Shown: in pieces, positions 8,225 to 17,122 of the stretch
Layout of the letters: every line of letters starts with the position of its first letter
Position numbering within the stretch: the stretch's first letter is position 1
Origin: DASUHT01 sp038230835
GTDB taxonomy: Bacteria; Actinomycetota; Thermoleophilia; Gaiellales; JAICJC01
DNA: 53,623 nt
Assembly (NCBI GenBank): GCA_038230835.1
Contig: JBBRMM010000021.1
Location: 1 to 53,623, forward strand
Reading direction: 5' to 3'
Translations under genes and position numbers: made by a program
Notes under the pieces: model-generated
What the model was told of the DNA's origin: nothing
Database searches by the model: none
Seen by the model: only the letters and a program-made list of their open reading frames with translations

Positions 8225-9225
8225 CGCCGGCCCACCCACGGTCGTTCGCGGAGGCGGTCGACTCACTGGCCGGTCGCACGGAGTTCTCGGGCGTCGTGCA
8301 GGTCGAGCGCGCCGGTCGTCTCGAGTTTGCGAGGGCATATGGAATGGCCGACCGTGGCCATCGGATCGCCAACACGATCGACACCCAGTTCGCCATCGCG
8401 AGCGGTGCCAAGGGCTTGACCGCGCTCGCAGTGGTGAGCCTGATCGACGACGGCACGCTCGATCTGACGACCACGGCACGGTCGGTGCTCGGCGCGGATC
8501 TCCCGCTGATCGACGACGAGGTGACGATCGAGCAGCTGCTCGCGCATCGGTCGGGCGTCGGTGACTACCTCGACGAGGAGGCACCCCGCGAGATCACCGA
8601 CTATCTGATGCCGGTTCCGGTGCACGAGCTCGCGACGACCGAGCAGTACCTCGCGGTACTCGGCGGCCACGAGACGGCGTTTCGCCCAGGCGAGCGGTTC
8701 GCCTACTGCAACGGCGGCTACGTCGTGCTCGCATTGATCGCGGAGCGGACGGGTGGCATGCCGTTCCACGAGCTCGTCCGCCGACGCATATGCGAGCCGG
8801 CGGGAATGGGGGACACCGAGTTCCTGCGCTCCGACGACCTCCCGGGGCGCGCCGCGCTCGGGTATCTCACGGTGGACGGCTCGAGGACGAACGTGTTCCA
8901 CCTGCCGGTTCGCGGCAGCGGGGACGGCGGCGTCTACTCCACCGCACAGGACGTCAGCTCCCTGTGGCGCGCGTTCTTTGCAGGGCGGATCGTGTCGCCC
9001 GCGTGGGTGGCCGAGATGGTGCGACCGCGCAGCGACGTGCCGCGGGAGTCGATGCGCTACGGCCTCGGCTTCTGGCTCCATGAGTCGAGTGACGTCGTCG
9101 CCCTGGAGGGGTACGACGCCGGCGTCTCGTTCCGCAGCATCCACGACCCCGGTTCGACCACCACCCACACCGTGATCTCGAACACGAGCGAAGGCGCGTG
9201 GCCGATCACGAGCCTCTTCGACTGA
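8221..9225 (+). CDS. Serine hydrolase of the beta-lactamase (class C) / PBP fold
   Basis: The 334-residue protein carries the serine-hydrolase signature S61-G-A-K64 (FAIASGAKGL), which holds the nucleophile and general base. The second motif is Y162-C-N164 (FAYCNGGYVVL). The third, normally KTG or HxG, is not clear; GYDAGVSF near residue 300 is the likely place. No signal peptide is visible, so it may act in the cytoplasm as an esterase or peptidase rather than a secreted beta-lactamase. It overlaps the EcsC-like gene upstream by ATGA and is followed closely by the C45 gene. Confidence 0.88.
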   Translation: MTPAHPRSFAEAVDSLAGRTEFSGVVQVERAGRLEFARAYGMADRGHRIANTIDTQFAIASGAKGLTALAVVSLIDDGTLDLTTTARSVLGADLPLIDDEVTIEQLLAHRSGVGDYLDEEAPREITDYLMPVPVHELATTEQYLAVLGGHETAFRPGERFAYCNGGYVVLALIAERTGGMPFHELVRRRICEPAGMGDTEFLRSDDLPGRAALGYLTVDGSRTNVFHLPVRGSGDGGVYSTAQDVSSLWRAFFAGRIVSPAWVAEMVRPRSDVPRESMRYGLGFWLHESSDVVALEGYDAGVSFRSIHDPGSTTTHTVISNTSEGAWPITSLFD

Positions 9226-9253
9226 CCAGCGATCTGAGTCATGTTCGTCGCCG

Positions 9254-9259
9254 TAGACT
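9254..9259 (+). promoter_or_regulatory. -10 box TAGACT, leaderless promoter
   Basis: TAGACT lies 10 nt before GTG 9270. It favours that start over the GTG at 9198, which lies inside the previous gene. Confidence 0.45.
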
Positions 9260-9269
9260 GCGCTCGACC

Positions 9270-10490
9270 GTGGACGACAGCAGCGCAGAGACCGAGAACG
9301 TAGGCGATCGACGACCCGCCGAGCAAACGGACGCCCGTGGCTGGCGGCGATGGGTTCCGCCGGCCGCGTTGAAGTGGCTGCCGAGGGCTGATGTCGCCGA
9401 CGAGTCCGAGGCCGGATCGTGGCGCGGTTACGTGCCCGAGCAGTGGCGGCACTGGCTCGACAGCTCGCCCGCGCCGCGGCCGCAGTCGCGGACGCTGCGG
9501 TTCATCGGCGTGGACGAGGATCGTCCCGCGGCTCGCTGGCGAGCGCTCTTCGAGGAGACGTGGCCCGCGTATCGCCGCTGGTGGCTGCAGCACGGGGCGG
9601 ACGCGCGGCCCAGCCGTGCTCGCGCGCAGAGCGCGTTGCAAGAGCACATGCCCGAGCTCGTACCGGTGTTCGAGGAGATGGTCGAGATCGCCGGAGGGGA
9701 CGACACGGCGGCGGCGATGCTGACGCTCTGGAACCCGCCGCCGTTCATCGTCGCCTGCTCGCAGGCCGTTGCGGCCGATGCCGGCAGCGGCGCGCCGGTA
9801 CTGGTCCGAAACTACGACTACGACCCCCGGCTGTTCGAGGCGACGGTGTATCGCAGCCGCTGGACCTCGCGTCGCGTGCTGGGCACCGGCGACTGCCTGT
9901 GGGGTCTGGTGGACGGCATGAACGACAGCGGCCTCGCCGCTTCGCTGACCTTCGGCGGCCGGCGCGAGATCGGCGAAGGGTTCGGGGTACCGCTCGTGAT
10001 CAGGTACATCCTCGAGACCTGCGACGACGTGCCGGCGGCGATCGAGGTGCTGCGCAGACTGCCTCACCAGCTGTCCTACAACATCACGCTGTGCGACAGG
10101 ACCGGCACCGTGGCCACCGTCTACGTCGCACCCGACCGACCGGCCCGGGTCACGCAGGATGCCCAGACCACCAACCACCCCGAAACGGTGGAGTGGCCCG
10201 AGCACGCAGATTGGGTGCGAAGCGTCGAACGGCTCGACCATCTGCGGCGCATGCAGGCCGCCGGCACCGACGCCGACGCGCTCGTCGCCGCGATGCTCTC
10301 TCTGCCGCTGCTGGCACGCCAGTGGGATGAGGGGTTCGCCACCCTCTACACCGCGGCCTACCGCCCAGCCGCCGGCACGCTGGACTACCACTGGCCGGGC
10401 GAAGCGACCGCTCTGAGCCTGGGCACACCACTGCCCGAGACGTTCGAGGTGACGCTCGACGGTGGCGGATCGGACGCCGGCGCCGACTGA
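9270..10490 (+). CDS. C45-type N-terminal-nucleophile hydrolase/acyltransferase
   Basis: The 406-residue protein matches the C45 (acyl-CoA:6-aminopenicillanate acyltransferase-like) Ntn-hydrolase family. After an N-terminal ~160-residue region comes FIVACSQAV, with Cys163 as the likely self-cleaving nucleophile. The substrate-site motif VLVRNYDYDP follows, then GLVDGMNDSGLAASLTFGGR. The family cleaves or transfers amide-linked acyl groups after autoproteolysis between the residue before the cysteine and the cysteine itself. The N-terminal 75 residues are Arg/Trp-rich and unlike the family core. The gene is next to a beta-lactamase-fold hydrolase, which suggests a shared acyl-amide theme. It converges on the next gene with a 2-bp gap. 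Confidence 0.75.
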   Translation: MDDSSAETENVGDRRPAEQTDARGWRRWVPPAALKWLPRADVADESEAGSWRGYVPEQWRHWLDSSPAPRPQSRTLRFIGVDEDRPAARWRALFEETWPAYRRWWLQHGADARPSRARAQSALQEHMPELVPVFEEMVEIAGGDDTAAAMLTLWNPPPFIVACSQAVAADAGSGAPVLVRNYDYDPRLFEATVYRSRWTSRRVLGTGDCLWGLVDGMNDSGLAASLTFGGRREIGEGFGVPLVIRYILETCDDVPAAIEVLRRLPHQLSYNITLCDRTGTVATVYVAPDRPARVTQDAQTTNHPETVEWPEHADWVRSVERLDHLRRMQAAGTDADALVAAMLSLPLLARQWDEGFATLYTAAYRPAAGTLDYHWPGEATALSLGTPLPETFEVTLDGGGSDAGAD

Positions 10491-10492
10491 CG

Positions 10493-11371
10493 CTACGCTC
10501 GGGCGTCCAGCGCGGCGCGAGCGGCCACGTCGAACGGCGTGAGCTGGAAAGGGACCAGCTCCTGCAGTTGCGCGTTTTCGGCGAGGGTCGGGCTCTTGAG
10601 GCCATCGATCAGAGGACGTGCGACGCGTGCGTTGACCGGTGTGACCAGGTGCAGCCAATACGACGACAGACGCGGCGTCAGGATGGGCACCTCGATGATG
10701 CGCGGATGCCGGCCGCGCAGGTCGGCGATGCGCTCGATCATCTCGCGGTAGGTCATGACCTCTGGGCCGCCGGCGTCGAGCGACCTGCCGTACGCGGCAT
10801 CCAGCCCGCACACACCGTCCAGGTAGCGGACGATGTCGTCGATCGCGATCGGCTGGGTTGGGGTCGAGACCCAATGCGGGCACACCATCAGGGGCAGCCG
10901 GTCGACCAGCGCGAGGATGGTCTCAAACGCGGCACTCCCCGCGCCGACCACCATCGCCGCGCGGATCGCCGTCACCGGAACCGCACCCTCAGCGAGCGTG
11001 TGCTCGGTTTCGATCCGAGACCGTAGATGCTCGGACAGATCGGGTGTCTCCTTGCCCAGCCCGCCAAGATAGACGATCTGCTGAACCCCGGCGGACTCGG
11101 CGGCTCGAGCGACGATCCCCGCAGCTCTGCGGTCTCGCGCCGCGAAGTCGGCGGTACCCAGGGAGTGCACGAGGTAGACGACGACCTGGATTCCCTCGAG
11201 CGCCCGGTCGATGCTGGTTGGATTGGTGACGTCACCCTCGAGCCAACGCACGCCGGGGGAGGTGGATCTGCGTGGCGTTCGCGAGATTGCATCCACCGTG
11301 TGATGGCGCGCAAGTACGGGCAGCAGGGCGCTTCCGACGGTGCCCGACGCTCCCAGCACCGCCACCCTCAT
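10493..11371 (-). CDS. NAD(P)-binding epimerase/NmrA-like protein
   Basis: This 292-residue atypical short-chain dehydrogenase starts with MRVAVLGASGTVGSALLPVL, the GxxGxxG dinucleotide site. It continues with the NmrA/complex-I-subunit-like series VTNPTSIDRALEGIQVVVYLVHSLG, GVQQIVYLGGLG, TAIRAAMVVGAGSAAFE and a C-terminal region that would bind substrate. No YxxxK catalytic pair is evident, so it may be a sensor or a quinone/sugar-related reductase. A good Shine-Dalgarno (GGGAGG, 7 nt before ATG) fixes the start. The start overlaps the stop of the upstream gene by ATGA, placing it last in a three-gene operon. Confidence 0.8.
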   Translation of the reverse strand: MRVAVLGASGTVGSALLPVLARHHTVDAISRTPRRSTSPGVRWLEGDVTNPTSIDRALEGIQVVVYLVHSLGTADFAARDRRAAGIVARAAESAGVQQIVYLGGLGKETPDLSEHLRSRIETEHTLAEGAVPVTAIRAAMVVGAGSAAFETILALVDRLPLMVCPHWVSTPTQPIAIDDIVRYLDGVCGLDAAYGRSLDAGGPEVMTYREMIERIADLRGRHPRIIEVPILTPRLSSYWLHLVTPVNARVARPLIDGLKSPTLAENAQLQELVPFQLTPFDVAARAALDARA

Positions 11372-11907
11372 CGACGTGCCTCCCTGACCAACCGAATGAA
11401 GTACCGGCGGCTGACGCGTGAGTGAAGCCGCGCCTGCACCTGCCTGTACAGCTCGCCCGTCCACTGCGGGGCGTCGGGCCGCGCCGCCAACGTGGGGTGG
11501 AAGCCCTCGATCTCGGAGACCAGCTCGGGGCGGTCGCCCGCTATCTGTCGGAACGAGATCGTCCCCTCCGCCCGGCGCGTGAGAAGACCGCCGACGATCG
11601 GATACGTCGCAGCGACCGCGCCTTTGTCGGCCAGTAGTCGGGGAGCGCCGAAGCGAAGCAGCGCAGGCCCGACCCCGAGCAGCCGAAGCTCCAAACCGTC
11701 GCCGCTCACGCGTGGTCGCACAAGTCCGACGGTCGAGCGCTCCACCTCGCTCCAGTACACCTCAGCGAGCCGGAGCGCGCCGGCGGCCGACAGCTCGACC
11801 ACCGGTTGCTCGACCAAGGCATGCTGGTCAGACGCGATGGCACCGTCATCGAGCCGCCGCTCCGACTCCGTCCAGCCGCTCAGCATCCTGCGCCCATCCG
11901 TGCTCAC
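11368..11907 (-). CDS. Conserved hypothetical protein
   Basis: I do not recognise this 179-residue protein. It reads MSTDGRRMLSGWTESERRLDD..., then alternating beta-like strands (ELSAAGALRLAEVYWSEVERSTVGLVRPRV, LELRLLGVGPALLRFG, TYPIVGGLLTRRAEGTISFRQ) and a basic end (RVSRRYFIRLVREARR). It is probably a soluble beta-barrel or sandwich protein. It is the middle gene of an operon in which both junctions are 4-bp overlaps, GTGA with the acetyltransferase and ATGA with the epimerase. It may therefore supply a domain that works with the epimerase. The longer open frame upstream is only the antiphase of the acetyltransferase gene. Confidence 0.65.
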   Translation of the reverse strand: MSTDGRRMLSGWTESERRLDDGAIASDQHALVEQPVVELSAAGALRLAEVYWSEVERSTVGLVRPRVSGDGLELRLLGVGPALLRFGAPRLLADKGAVAATYPIVGGLLTRRAEGTISFRQIAGDRPELVSEIEGFHPTLAARPDAPQWTGELYRQVQARLHSRVSRRYFIRLVREARR

Positions 11908-12368
11908 CCACCGGGGGGGCGATCGGCGTAGTCGACCTCGCCAAAGGGCCAGCTGCTCGCCAACCACCCTCGCACCGCGTCGTGAAGCGGCCCGTCGAGG
12001 TGCGCGTGGGACACGCGCACCCACGAGCTGACCTCCGCCACGCCGGAGCTGTCGGCCCGCGGGTAGATGTAGACGCAGCCGATGACATCCCGGGTGGTGG
12101 GCTCGAGCACGGTGTAGGTGAATCCCTCCCGAGCGGCGAAGTCGCTCGCGTGTCGTCGCAGGTCGCCGAGATTTTCGGCGAGTGTCATCGGACGCGGCCA
12201 GCCACGGTCGATGAAACCGGGCGTGGCGCGGATGTGCTCGATCGAGGACGACCACGCGGCGTGGTCGCGCTCGTTGTGCTCGGGACCGAGCGGCTCGAGC
12301 GCGAAGCTCGGCGAGTCGAGGCCCGGTGGCGGCGAGAAGCCGGCGGGAATGAAGCCAGAAGCGGTCAT
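11904..12368 (-). CDS. GNAT family N-acetyltransferase
   Basis: The 154-residue protein has the GNAT order of elements: an N-terminal ligand part (FALEPLGPEHNERDHAAW), a strand pair FTYTVLEPTTRDVIGCVYIYPR that forms the central sheet, then VAEVSSWVRVSHAHLDGPLHDAVRGWL, where the acetyl-CoA loop would sit. The usual R/QxxGxG/A loop is degenerate. The acceptor is unknown. The ATG start 12368 is set by a TACTCT -10 box seven bases upstream. It is the first gene of the operon with the hypothetical protein and the epimerase. Confidence 0.65.
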   Translation of the reverse strand: MTASGFIPAGFSPPPGLDSPSFALEPLGPEHNERDHAAWSSSIEHIRATPGFIDRGWPRPMTLAENLGDLRRHASDFAAREGFTYTVLEPTTRDVIGCVYIYPRADSSGVAEVSSWVRVSHAHLDGPLHDAVRGWLASSWPFGEVDYADRPPGG

Positions 12369-12375
12369 GTCGGGC

Positions 12376-12381
12376 AGAGTA
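12376..12381 (-). promoter_or_regulatory. -10 box TACTCT, leaderless promoter
   Basis: TACTCT on the minus strand, 7 nt before ATG 12368, at the head of the GNAT-hypothetical-epimerase operon. Confidence 0.45.
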
Positions 12382-12415
12382 TCTGCTGAGCACCACCCTT
12401 TTGGGGGATCCACCC

Positions 12416-13972
12416 GTGCCTCAGGTTGGCGATCTGTACATGGTGGTGTCCAGATCTCCATCGCCCCGTGCCGGTCGAGCGTTGATTCCGCTGTTCTGTG
12501 CGGTGGGAGGAGCGCTCACCGGGGCCTACTACATGCTCTCGAACAGCGCGACGGGTCAGCACGTCGTCTATCAGCTGATCGGGCTTTGGGGCGTGGGCGG
12601 ACTCGCCTACGGCGTCAGGCGGCATCGACCCGCCGGACCGGCCTGGCCGCTCGTGCTGATGGGCCTCATGCTGTGGGTGTCGGGGGACGGGTACTGGAAC
12701 GTGTACCGGCTCGTGACCGGTGTCGAGGCACCGTTCCCGTCGCCGGCGGATGCCCTCTACCTGCTCGCCTACGTGCCGCTTCTGGCCGGGATCGTGATCA
12801 TGGTGCGGGGCGGGAAGCCGCGGCTGGCCGACATCGTCGATGCGCTCATCATCGGGTTGGCGATGGGCCTTGTCGTGTGGTTTGCTGCAATCCACCCGAC
12901 CACGCAGACGCACCGCCCGTCGCTCGTCAGCGCCCTGATCGCCGATGCCTACCCGACCATGGACTACCTCCTCGTGCTGGCGCTCGCACAGCTGCTGGTT
13001 AGCCGCGTACGCAACACCGCACTGATGTGGGTCACCTCGGCATTCGTGACCGTGTTGGTAACCGATGTGGTGTATGCGTGGCTTCGCTCGAGCTCGTCGT
13101 TCACCGCGTCATCGCTGGTCAACGCGGGATATTTCGGCTTCTACGTGATGCTCGGCGCCGCTGCGCTGTCACCGTCGATGGGCAGTCTCTCCGAACCAAT
13201 CACGGTCGCCGAGGGCAGGACGTCAGCCGATTCCGGGCACCTGACGCTGGTTCGGCTCGGACTGCTCTCGATGGCCCTTTTGGCCAGTCCAGGAGCCCTC
13301 GTCCTGCAGGGATCCGGTGGCGACCTGGCCAGCCTGCTGGTGATCGCTGCGGTCGGTGCGGTGGTCAGCCTGCTGGTGCTGGTGCGCCTGTCGATCCTCT
13401 TCGTCGAGCGCGACCGAATCGACGATCGCCGGGTGCGGGCGGAAGCGGCGCTGCAGCGGATGGCGTATCACGACTGGCTGACCGATCTGCCGAACCGCTC
13501 GGCACTCATCAGCGCCGTCGACCGGGAGATCGCCGATGCCACCTCCGGTCAGGTATTCGGTGTGCTGTTCGTCGACCTCGACGGGTTCAAGGAGGTCAAC
13601 GACCGCTTCGGCCACACGGACGGCGACCAGGTGCTTCGCGACACCGCAAGCCGGCTCGGGCAGGCGGTGCGGGGTGATGACATCGTGGCTCGACACGGCG
13701 GGGACGAGTTCGTCGTCCTCCTGCGCGGGCTGCCGGAGGATCCGGCCGACACGGTCAGATCGGCGATCGAGCGAGTGCGCGCAGCGGTCAGCGTGCCCGT
13801 GGCGTTCGGCTCGGCCCAGTCGGGCGATGTGGTCACGATCACCCTCGGAGCGAGCGTCGGGGTCGCGCTCTACCCCGCCGACGGTCGCAACGCGCAGGAG
13901 CTGATCCGCGTCGCCGACGGTCGCATGTACTCCGACAAGACCGCAAGCCGAGGCCGCGCCGACGCGGCCTGA
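12416..13972 (+). CDS. Membrane-anchored diguanylate cyclase (GGDEF)
   Basis: The N-terminal ~330 residues of this 518-residue protein are mostly hydrophobic, with about nine or ten predicted membrane segments resembling a MASE-type sensor. The C-terminal GGDEF domain begins near YHDWLTDLPNRS. The active-site motif is intact (RHGGDEFVVLL). The product-inhibition site RxxD is also intact (RGDD, five residues before GGDEF), so c-di-GMP synthesis with feedback control is expected. GTG 12416 is preferred because GGGGGA lies 7 nt upstream; TTG 12401 and ATG 12440 are alternatives. The fold-back element starting at 13980 follows the stop. Confidence 0.9.
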   Translation: MPQVGDLYMVVSRSPSPRAGRALIPLFCAVGGALTGAYYMLSNSATGQHVVYQLIGLWGVGGLAYGVRRHRPAGPAWPLVLMGLMLWVSGDGYWNVYRLVTGVEAPFPSPADALYLLAYVPLLAGIVIMVRGGKPRLADIVDALIIGLAMGLVVWFAAIHPTTQTHRPSLVSALIADAYPTMDYLLVLALAQLLVSRVRNTALMWVTSAFVTVLVTDVVYAWLRSSSSFTASSLVNAGYFGFYVMLGAAALSPSMGSLSEPITVAEGRTSADSGHLTLVRLGLLSMALLASPGALVLQGSGGDLASLLVIAAVGAVVSLLVLVRLSILFVERDRIDDRRVRAEAALQRMAYHDWLTDLPNRSALISAVDREIADATSGQVFGVLFVDLDGFKEVNDRFGHTDGDQVLRDTASRLGQAVRGDDIVARHGGDEFVVLLRGLPEDPADTVRSAIERVRAAVSVPVAFGSAQSGDVVTITLGASVGVALYPADGRNAQELIRVADGRMYSDKTASRGRADAA

Positions 13973-13979
13973 GCAGTAA

Positions 13980-14142
13980 GAGCCTATCCCGGTAGGTCGC
14001 GTGGATGACTCGCGAGTGGCAGCGCGAGCTATGGCGTGCCGGGACGGCGCGTTCATATTGGTGAATATGGACGCGTCGGCACGGTGCGCCAGAGCGACGC
14101 GGTGACGCCGCGAGACGCCGCGTGCCCTACCGGGATAGGCTC
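13980..14142. repeat. Fold-back element 1 (163 bp imperfect palindrome)
   Basis: The 17-bp terminal arms are perfect: 13980-13996 starts GAGCCTATCC, and 14126-14142 is its exact complement. The interior continues as an imperfect hairpin (GTGCCG...CGGCAC around 14037-14081). It ends in an apex hairpin CATATT-GGTG-AATATG at 14054-14069. It fills the space between two convergent genes, so it could act as a two-way terminator. It belongs with 32983-33145 and 45321-45485 by length and shape, and by the degenerate core CCGGGACG...GCG near 14038. Confidence 0.75.
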
Positions 14143-14166
14143 AAAGAGCGGTCGGGGTCGCCGGGG

Positions 14167-15303
14167 TCAGAGGTTCGCACTGGGCGAGACCGGGAGCAGC
14201 GGATGTCGGCCGGCCGGCCGGATCGGGAGCGCGCAGCAGACTCGCACACCCTCGCCCTCGGGTCCCTCGATCCTGATCGTGCCACCGGCCAACTCGACCT
14301 GTTCACGGAGCGAGTCGAGTCCGAAGTGGAGCAACTGATCCGCCGCCGTGGACGCGGGGAGCCCTCTTCCGTCGTCGCTCACGAGGCACCGCAGGTGGTC
14401 GCCGACCCGTCCGACCGACACGTCCACATGCGTCGCGTGGGAGTGTTTCCGCGAGTTCACTAGAGCTTCACGTACGACCCGATAAGCCAGCGTCTCGACC
14501 TCCTCGATGTACCGCTCGTTGACGACGTCGACCGAGACGGTGAAACCGGCCTGCCGGCTGACCTCCTCCGCCAGGCCGCGGATCGCCGGGCCAAGACCCG
14601 CGGCGTGCAACAACTGGGGCCGCATCTCGAAGGCCAGACGCCGGGTGCGTTCCATCGCCAACCCGAGCGTCCTTCGGATCTCGCCGATCGCCGTGTCGAC
14701 GGCGATGGAATCACCGCGCCCCAGCGATCCGGCGGCGCGATCCAGCCAGATCAGCGCGGCCGTCATCACCTGGATCGTGTCGTCGTGAAGATCGTTGGCG
14801 ATGCGTGCCCGCTCGGCTGTCTCGGCCTGCACGATCTGCGTCAGCGCGCGCCTGCGCCGCTGCTCGCTGTGCAGCAACTCGACCTGGGCCGTCTTGAGCT
14901 CGGTCACATCCATCGTGATGCCCTGCGTCAGGACGTACTCGCCGTTGTCGGCGAAGATCGCAGCGGCCTCGTCGATCACCCATCGAACTTCACCGTCGGG
15001 ACGAACAACCCGGTATTGACTCCGCCACGCCAGCCGGTCCCGCCGATGCTGCTCGTAGCTCGCGTCGACCCAGGCGAGGTCATCCGGATGCACGAACCGC
15101 ACCCACGCTCGGGTGTCGCCCAACCACTCCGCCACCGTGCAGCCCAGAACACTCTCCACCTGAGGGCTCACGTACACGGGGGTTCCGTCGGCGCGGTCGA
15201 GATAGACGTACCCTGGGAGCCGTTCGACCAGGTTCCGGTACAACGCCCTGGCGTCGCCGTCAGACCCCTGCGGGGTATGTTCTGGAGCCTCGTCCGGGAG
15301 CAT
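14167..15303 (-). CDS. PAS-domain sensor histidine kinase (NarX/DesK type)
   Basis: The 378-residue soluble kinase has a PAS/PAC sensor at about residues 22-140 (NLVERLPGYVYLDRADGTPVY, HPDDLAWVDASYEQHRR, YRVVRPDGEVRWV). A HisKA_3 dimerisation helix holds the phospho-accepting histidine in ERARIANDLHDDTIQVM. The HATPase part has N-box VVREALVNSRKHSHA and G-box VSDDGRGLP. No membrane segment is visible, so it senses a cytoplasmic signal. NarL/FixJ regulators are the usual partners, but none is adjacent, making this an orphan kinase. ATG 15303 is preferred over TTG 15306 because TAGGAT lies nine bases before it. Confidence 0.9.
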   Translation of the reverse strand: MLPDEAPEHTPQGSDGDARALYRNLVERLPGYVYLDRADGTPVYVSPQVESVLGCTVAEWLGDTRAWVRFVHPDDLAWVDASYEQHRRDRLAWRSQYRVVRPDGEVRWVIDEAAAIFADNGEYVLTQGITMDVTELKTAQVELLHSEQRRRRALTQIVQAETAERARIANDLHDDTIQVMTAALIWLDRAAGSLGRGDSIAVDTAIGEIRRTLGLAMERTRRLAFEMRPQLLHAAGLGPAIRGLAEEVSRQAGFTVSVDVVNERYIEEVETLAYRVVREALVNSRKHSHATHVDVSVGRVGDHLRCLVSDDGRGLPASTAADQLLHFGLDSLREQVELAGGTIRIEGPEGEGVRVCCALPIRPAGRHPLLPVSPSANL

Positions 15304-15312
15304 CAATTGACA

Positions 15313-15318
15313 ATCCTA
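15313..15318 (-). promoter_or_regulatory. -10 box TAGGAT of the histidine kinase gene
   Basis: TAGGAT on the minus strand, 9 nt before ATG 15303. It is consistent with leaderless initiation. Confidence 0.45.
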
Positions 15319-15356
15319 GAACGTGCGCCGGTCGAGACAGAGCAGCGAAGGCTCGG

Positions 15357-16103
15357 CTACCAGATGCTGCCCAGCGCGACCGTGATCGCCTCACCGCTGA
15401 TCCCACCGGCGGTGTCACCGCAAAGAAAGACGATCACATCTGCCACCTCGCGCGGAGTCAGGACCCTCCCCGGGGGATAGCCCGCGGCGCGTTCGTTCCA
15501 CACCTGGTCGGTGGTGACACCGCGCTGGTCGGCCTCGGCGCGAGCGGATCGCTCGGCCATCTCGGTACGCACCCACCCCGGCAGGACGGCATTCGAGCGG
15601 ACGCCGAACGGACCGGCGTCCTGAGCGACCGCGCGCATCAGGCCGAGCAGGCCGTGTTTGGAGGCGGTGTACGCGCTGCCCGCGTGCTCGGCCACCTGAC
15701 CGGCCGTCGAACTCGTGTACACCACACTGCCGAAGCGACGCTCGACCATCCCGCCCACGACCAGCCGCGAAAGCTCGAACGGAGCGTCGAGGTTGACACG
15801 CATCGTCTCCCGCCAGACGTCGGGATCCTGCTCCCACACGACCCGCTCGTGAGCCGACCCGATGCCGTGGTTCACCACCAGCAGATCGATCGGGCCGAGG
15901 CGCCGTTCCGTCTCGGCCACCGCGGTCGCACAACCGCCGGCCACCCCGAGGTCGGCGACCACGTAGTCGACGCCGACGGCCGCCAACTCCTGCTCGCTGC
16001 GGGCGGTGATCATCACCCGCGCGCCCGCCTCGGCCAGCAGCAGCGCCGCTTCGCGGCCGATGCCCCGCCCACCGCCGGTCACCAACGCAACCCGCCCGTT
16101 CAT
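15357..16103 (-). CDS. Short-chain dehydrogenase/reductase (SDR)
   Basis: This classical SDR of 248 residues has an N-terminal TGGGRGIGREAALLLA cofactor site and the structural NHG motif (LLVVNHGIGS). The catalytic residues are Ser in VVYTSSTAG and Tyr/Lys in SAYTASKHGLLG. The C-terminal VIVFLCGDTAGGISGEAITVALG is typical of FabG-like members. The substrate is unknown. Its start overlaps the upstream ureohydrolase stop by ATGA, so it is co-translated with that enzyme and probably acts on a product or relative of its pathway under TetR control. Confidence 0.9.
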   Translation of the reverse strand: MNGRVALVTGGGRGIGREAALLLAEAGARVMITARSEQELAAVGVDYVVADLGVAGGCATAVAETERRLGPIDLLVVNHGIGSAHERVVWEQDPDVWRETMRVNLDAPFELSRLVVGGMVERRFGSVVYTSSTAGQVAEHAGSAYTASKHGLLGLMRAVAQDAGPFGVRSNAVLPGWVRTEMAERSARAEADQRGVTTDQVWNERAAGYPPGRVLTPREVADVIVFLCGDTAGGISGEAITVALGSIW

Positions 16104-17101
16104 GCGTGCACGGCGACGCTCGGCTGTTCAACCCCGACCCGGCGCCGCCGCAGGGCCATGCCGGTCAGGATCTCCCGCACCACGCGCTCGCCGACGAGCG
16201 CGGTGGTGTCGGCCGACCCGATGCCGACCGGCGCCACCTCGACCACGTCTGCCCCCACGAGGCGAAGTCCGTCAGCGACGCGCCGGCACGCCCACAGCAG
16301 CTCGCCGGAGGTCAACCCGCCCGGCTCGGGCGTCCCCGTGCCGGGCGCGAACGCCGGATCGAGCACGTCGATGTCGACGGTCAACAGCACCGGCCCGTCG
16401 CCGACCACGGCGATGGCCTGCTCGACCACGTCGCGGATGCCCCGCTCGCGCACGTCGTGGGCGAAGAACGCGGTGATCCCCTGCCGGCGCTGCCACTCGA
16501 ACTCCTCGCTGCCGGGCCAGTAGCCCCGCAGACCGATCTGGACGTAGCGGGCCGGGTCGACGTGACCGTCCGCGACGAGGCGGTACATGGGCGTGCCGTG
16601 CCCGCGCTCGCGCCCCCACTGGAGAGCCGCCGTGTCGGTGTGGGTGTCGAAGTGCACAAGGCCGATCGGTCCATGCCGGCCGGCCAACGCCTCAGCCTCC
16701 GGCTGCGTCACCGAGTGGTCGCCTCCCAGCAGCACGGGCAGGGCGCCGGCGCCGGCCACCTCGCTGACCAGCGCGCGGATCGCAGCATGCGATGCGTCTG
16801 GATCGGCAGGCACGATCGCGGCGTCGCCATAGTCGATCACGCGTAACTCGGCGAGGGCGTCGATGCCGGCCTCCAGGTGCGGACCGTGCGGAGCGCTGGC
16901 GGCGCGGATCGCCCGGGGGCCGAAACGCGTCCCCGGCCGGTCCGACACCAGCTCGTCCATCGGCGCACCGACGATCGCAACGTCCACGCCCTCGAGATCG
17001 GCGGGCTCCTCGGTGTAGGGCAGGCCGCCGTAGGTGAGCAGGCCGGCGTAGTCAGGCTTCCCGTCGGCGTGCTGTGCCCAGCGGCGTTGCGGATCGATCA
17101 T
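16100..17101 (-). CDS. Agmatinase/guanidinobutyrase family ureohydrolase
   Basis: The 333-residue protein belongs to the Mn-dependent arginase/agmatinase family. All metal-ligand motifs are present: GGDHS, the paired HFDTHTD and VDIDVLDP. Loops such as GPRAIRAAS and the final EVAPVGIGSADTTALVG are as in agmatinases and guanidino-acid hydrolases, which release urea from a guanidino group. The exact substrate is not decidable from sequence. A GAAAGGGG run about 9 nt before the ATG could serve as ribosome binding site. It is the first gene of a two-gene operon with the SDR, divergent from a TetR regulator across a palindromic operator. Confidence 0.88.
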   Translation of the reverse strand: MIDPQRRWAQHADGKPDYAGLLTYGGLPYTEEPADLEGVDVAIVGAPMDELVSDRPGTRFGPRAIRAASAPHGPHLEAGIDALAELRVIDYGDAAIVPADPDASHAAIRALVSEVAGAGALPVLLGGDHSVTQPEAEALAGRHGPIGLVHFDTHTDTAALQWGRERGHGTPMYRLVADGHVDPARYVQIGLRGYWPGSEEFEWQRRQGITAFFAHDVRERGIRDVVEQAIAVVGDGPVLLTVDIDVLDPAFAPGTGTPEPGGLTSGELLWACRRVADGLRLVGADVVEVAPVGIGSADTTALVGERVVREILTGMALRRRRVGVEQPSVAVHA

Positions 17102-17122
17102 CTCGGATGCCCCTTTCGAACG

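Noticed and set aside
9198..9269. Longer start (GTG 9198) for the C45 gene
   Set aside because: It would overlap the serine hydrolase by 28 bp, while TAGACT 10 nt before GTG 9270 supports the shorter form.
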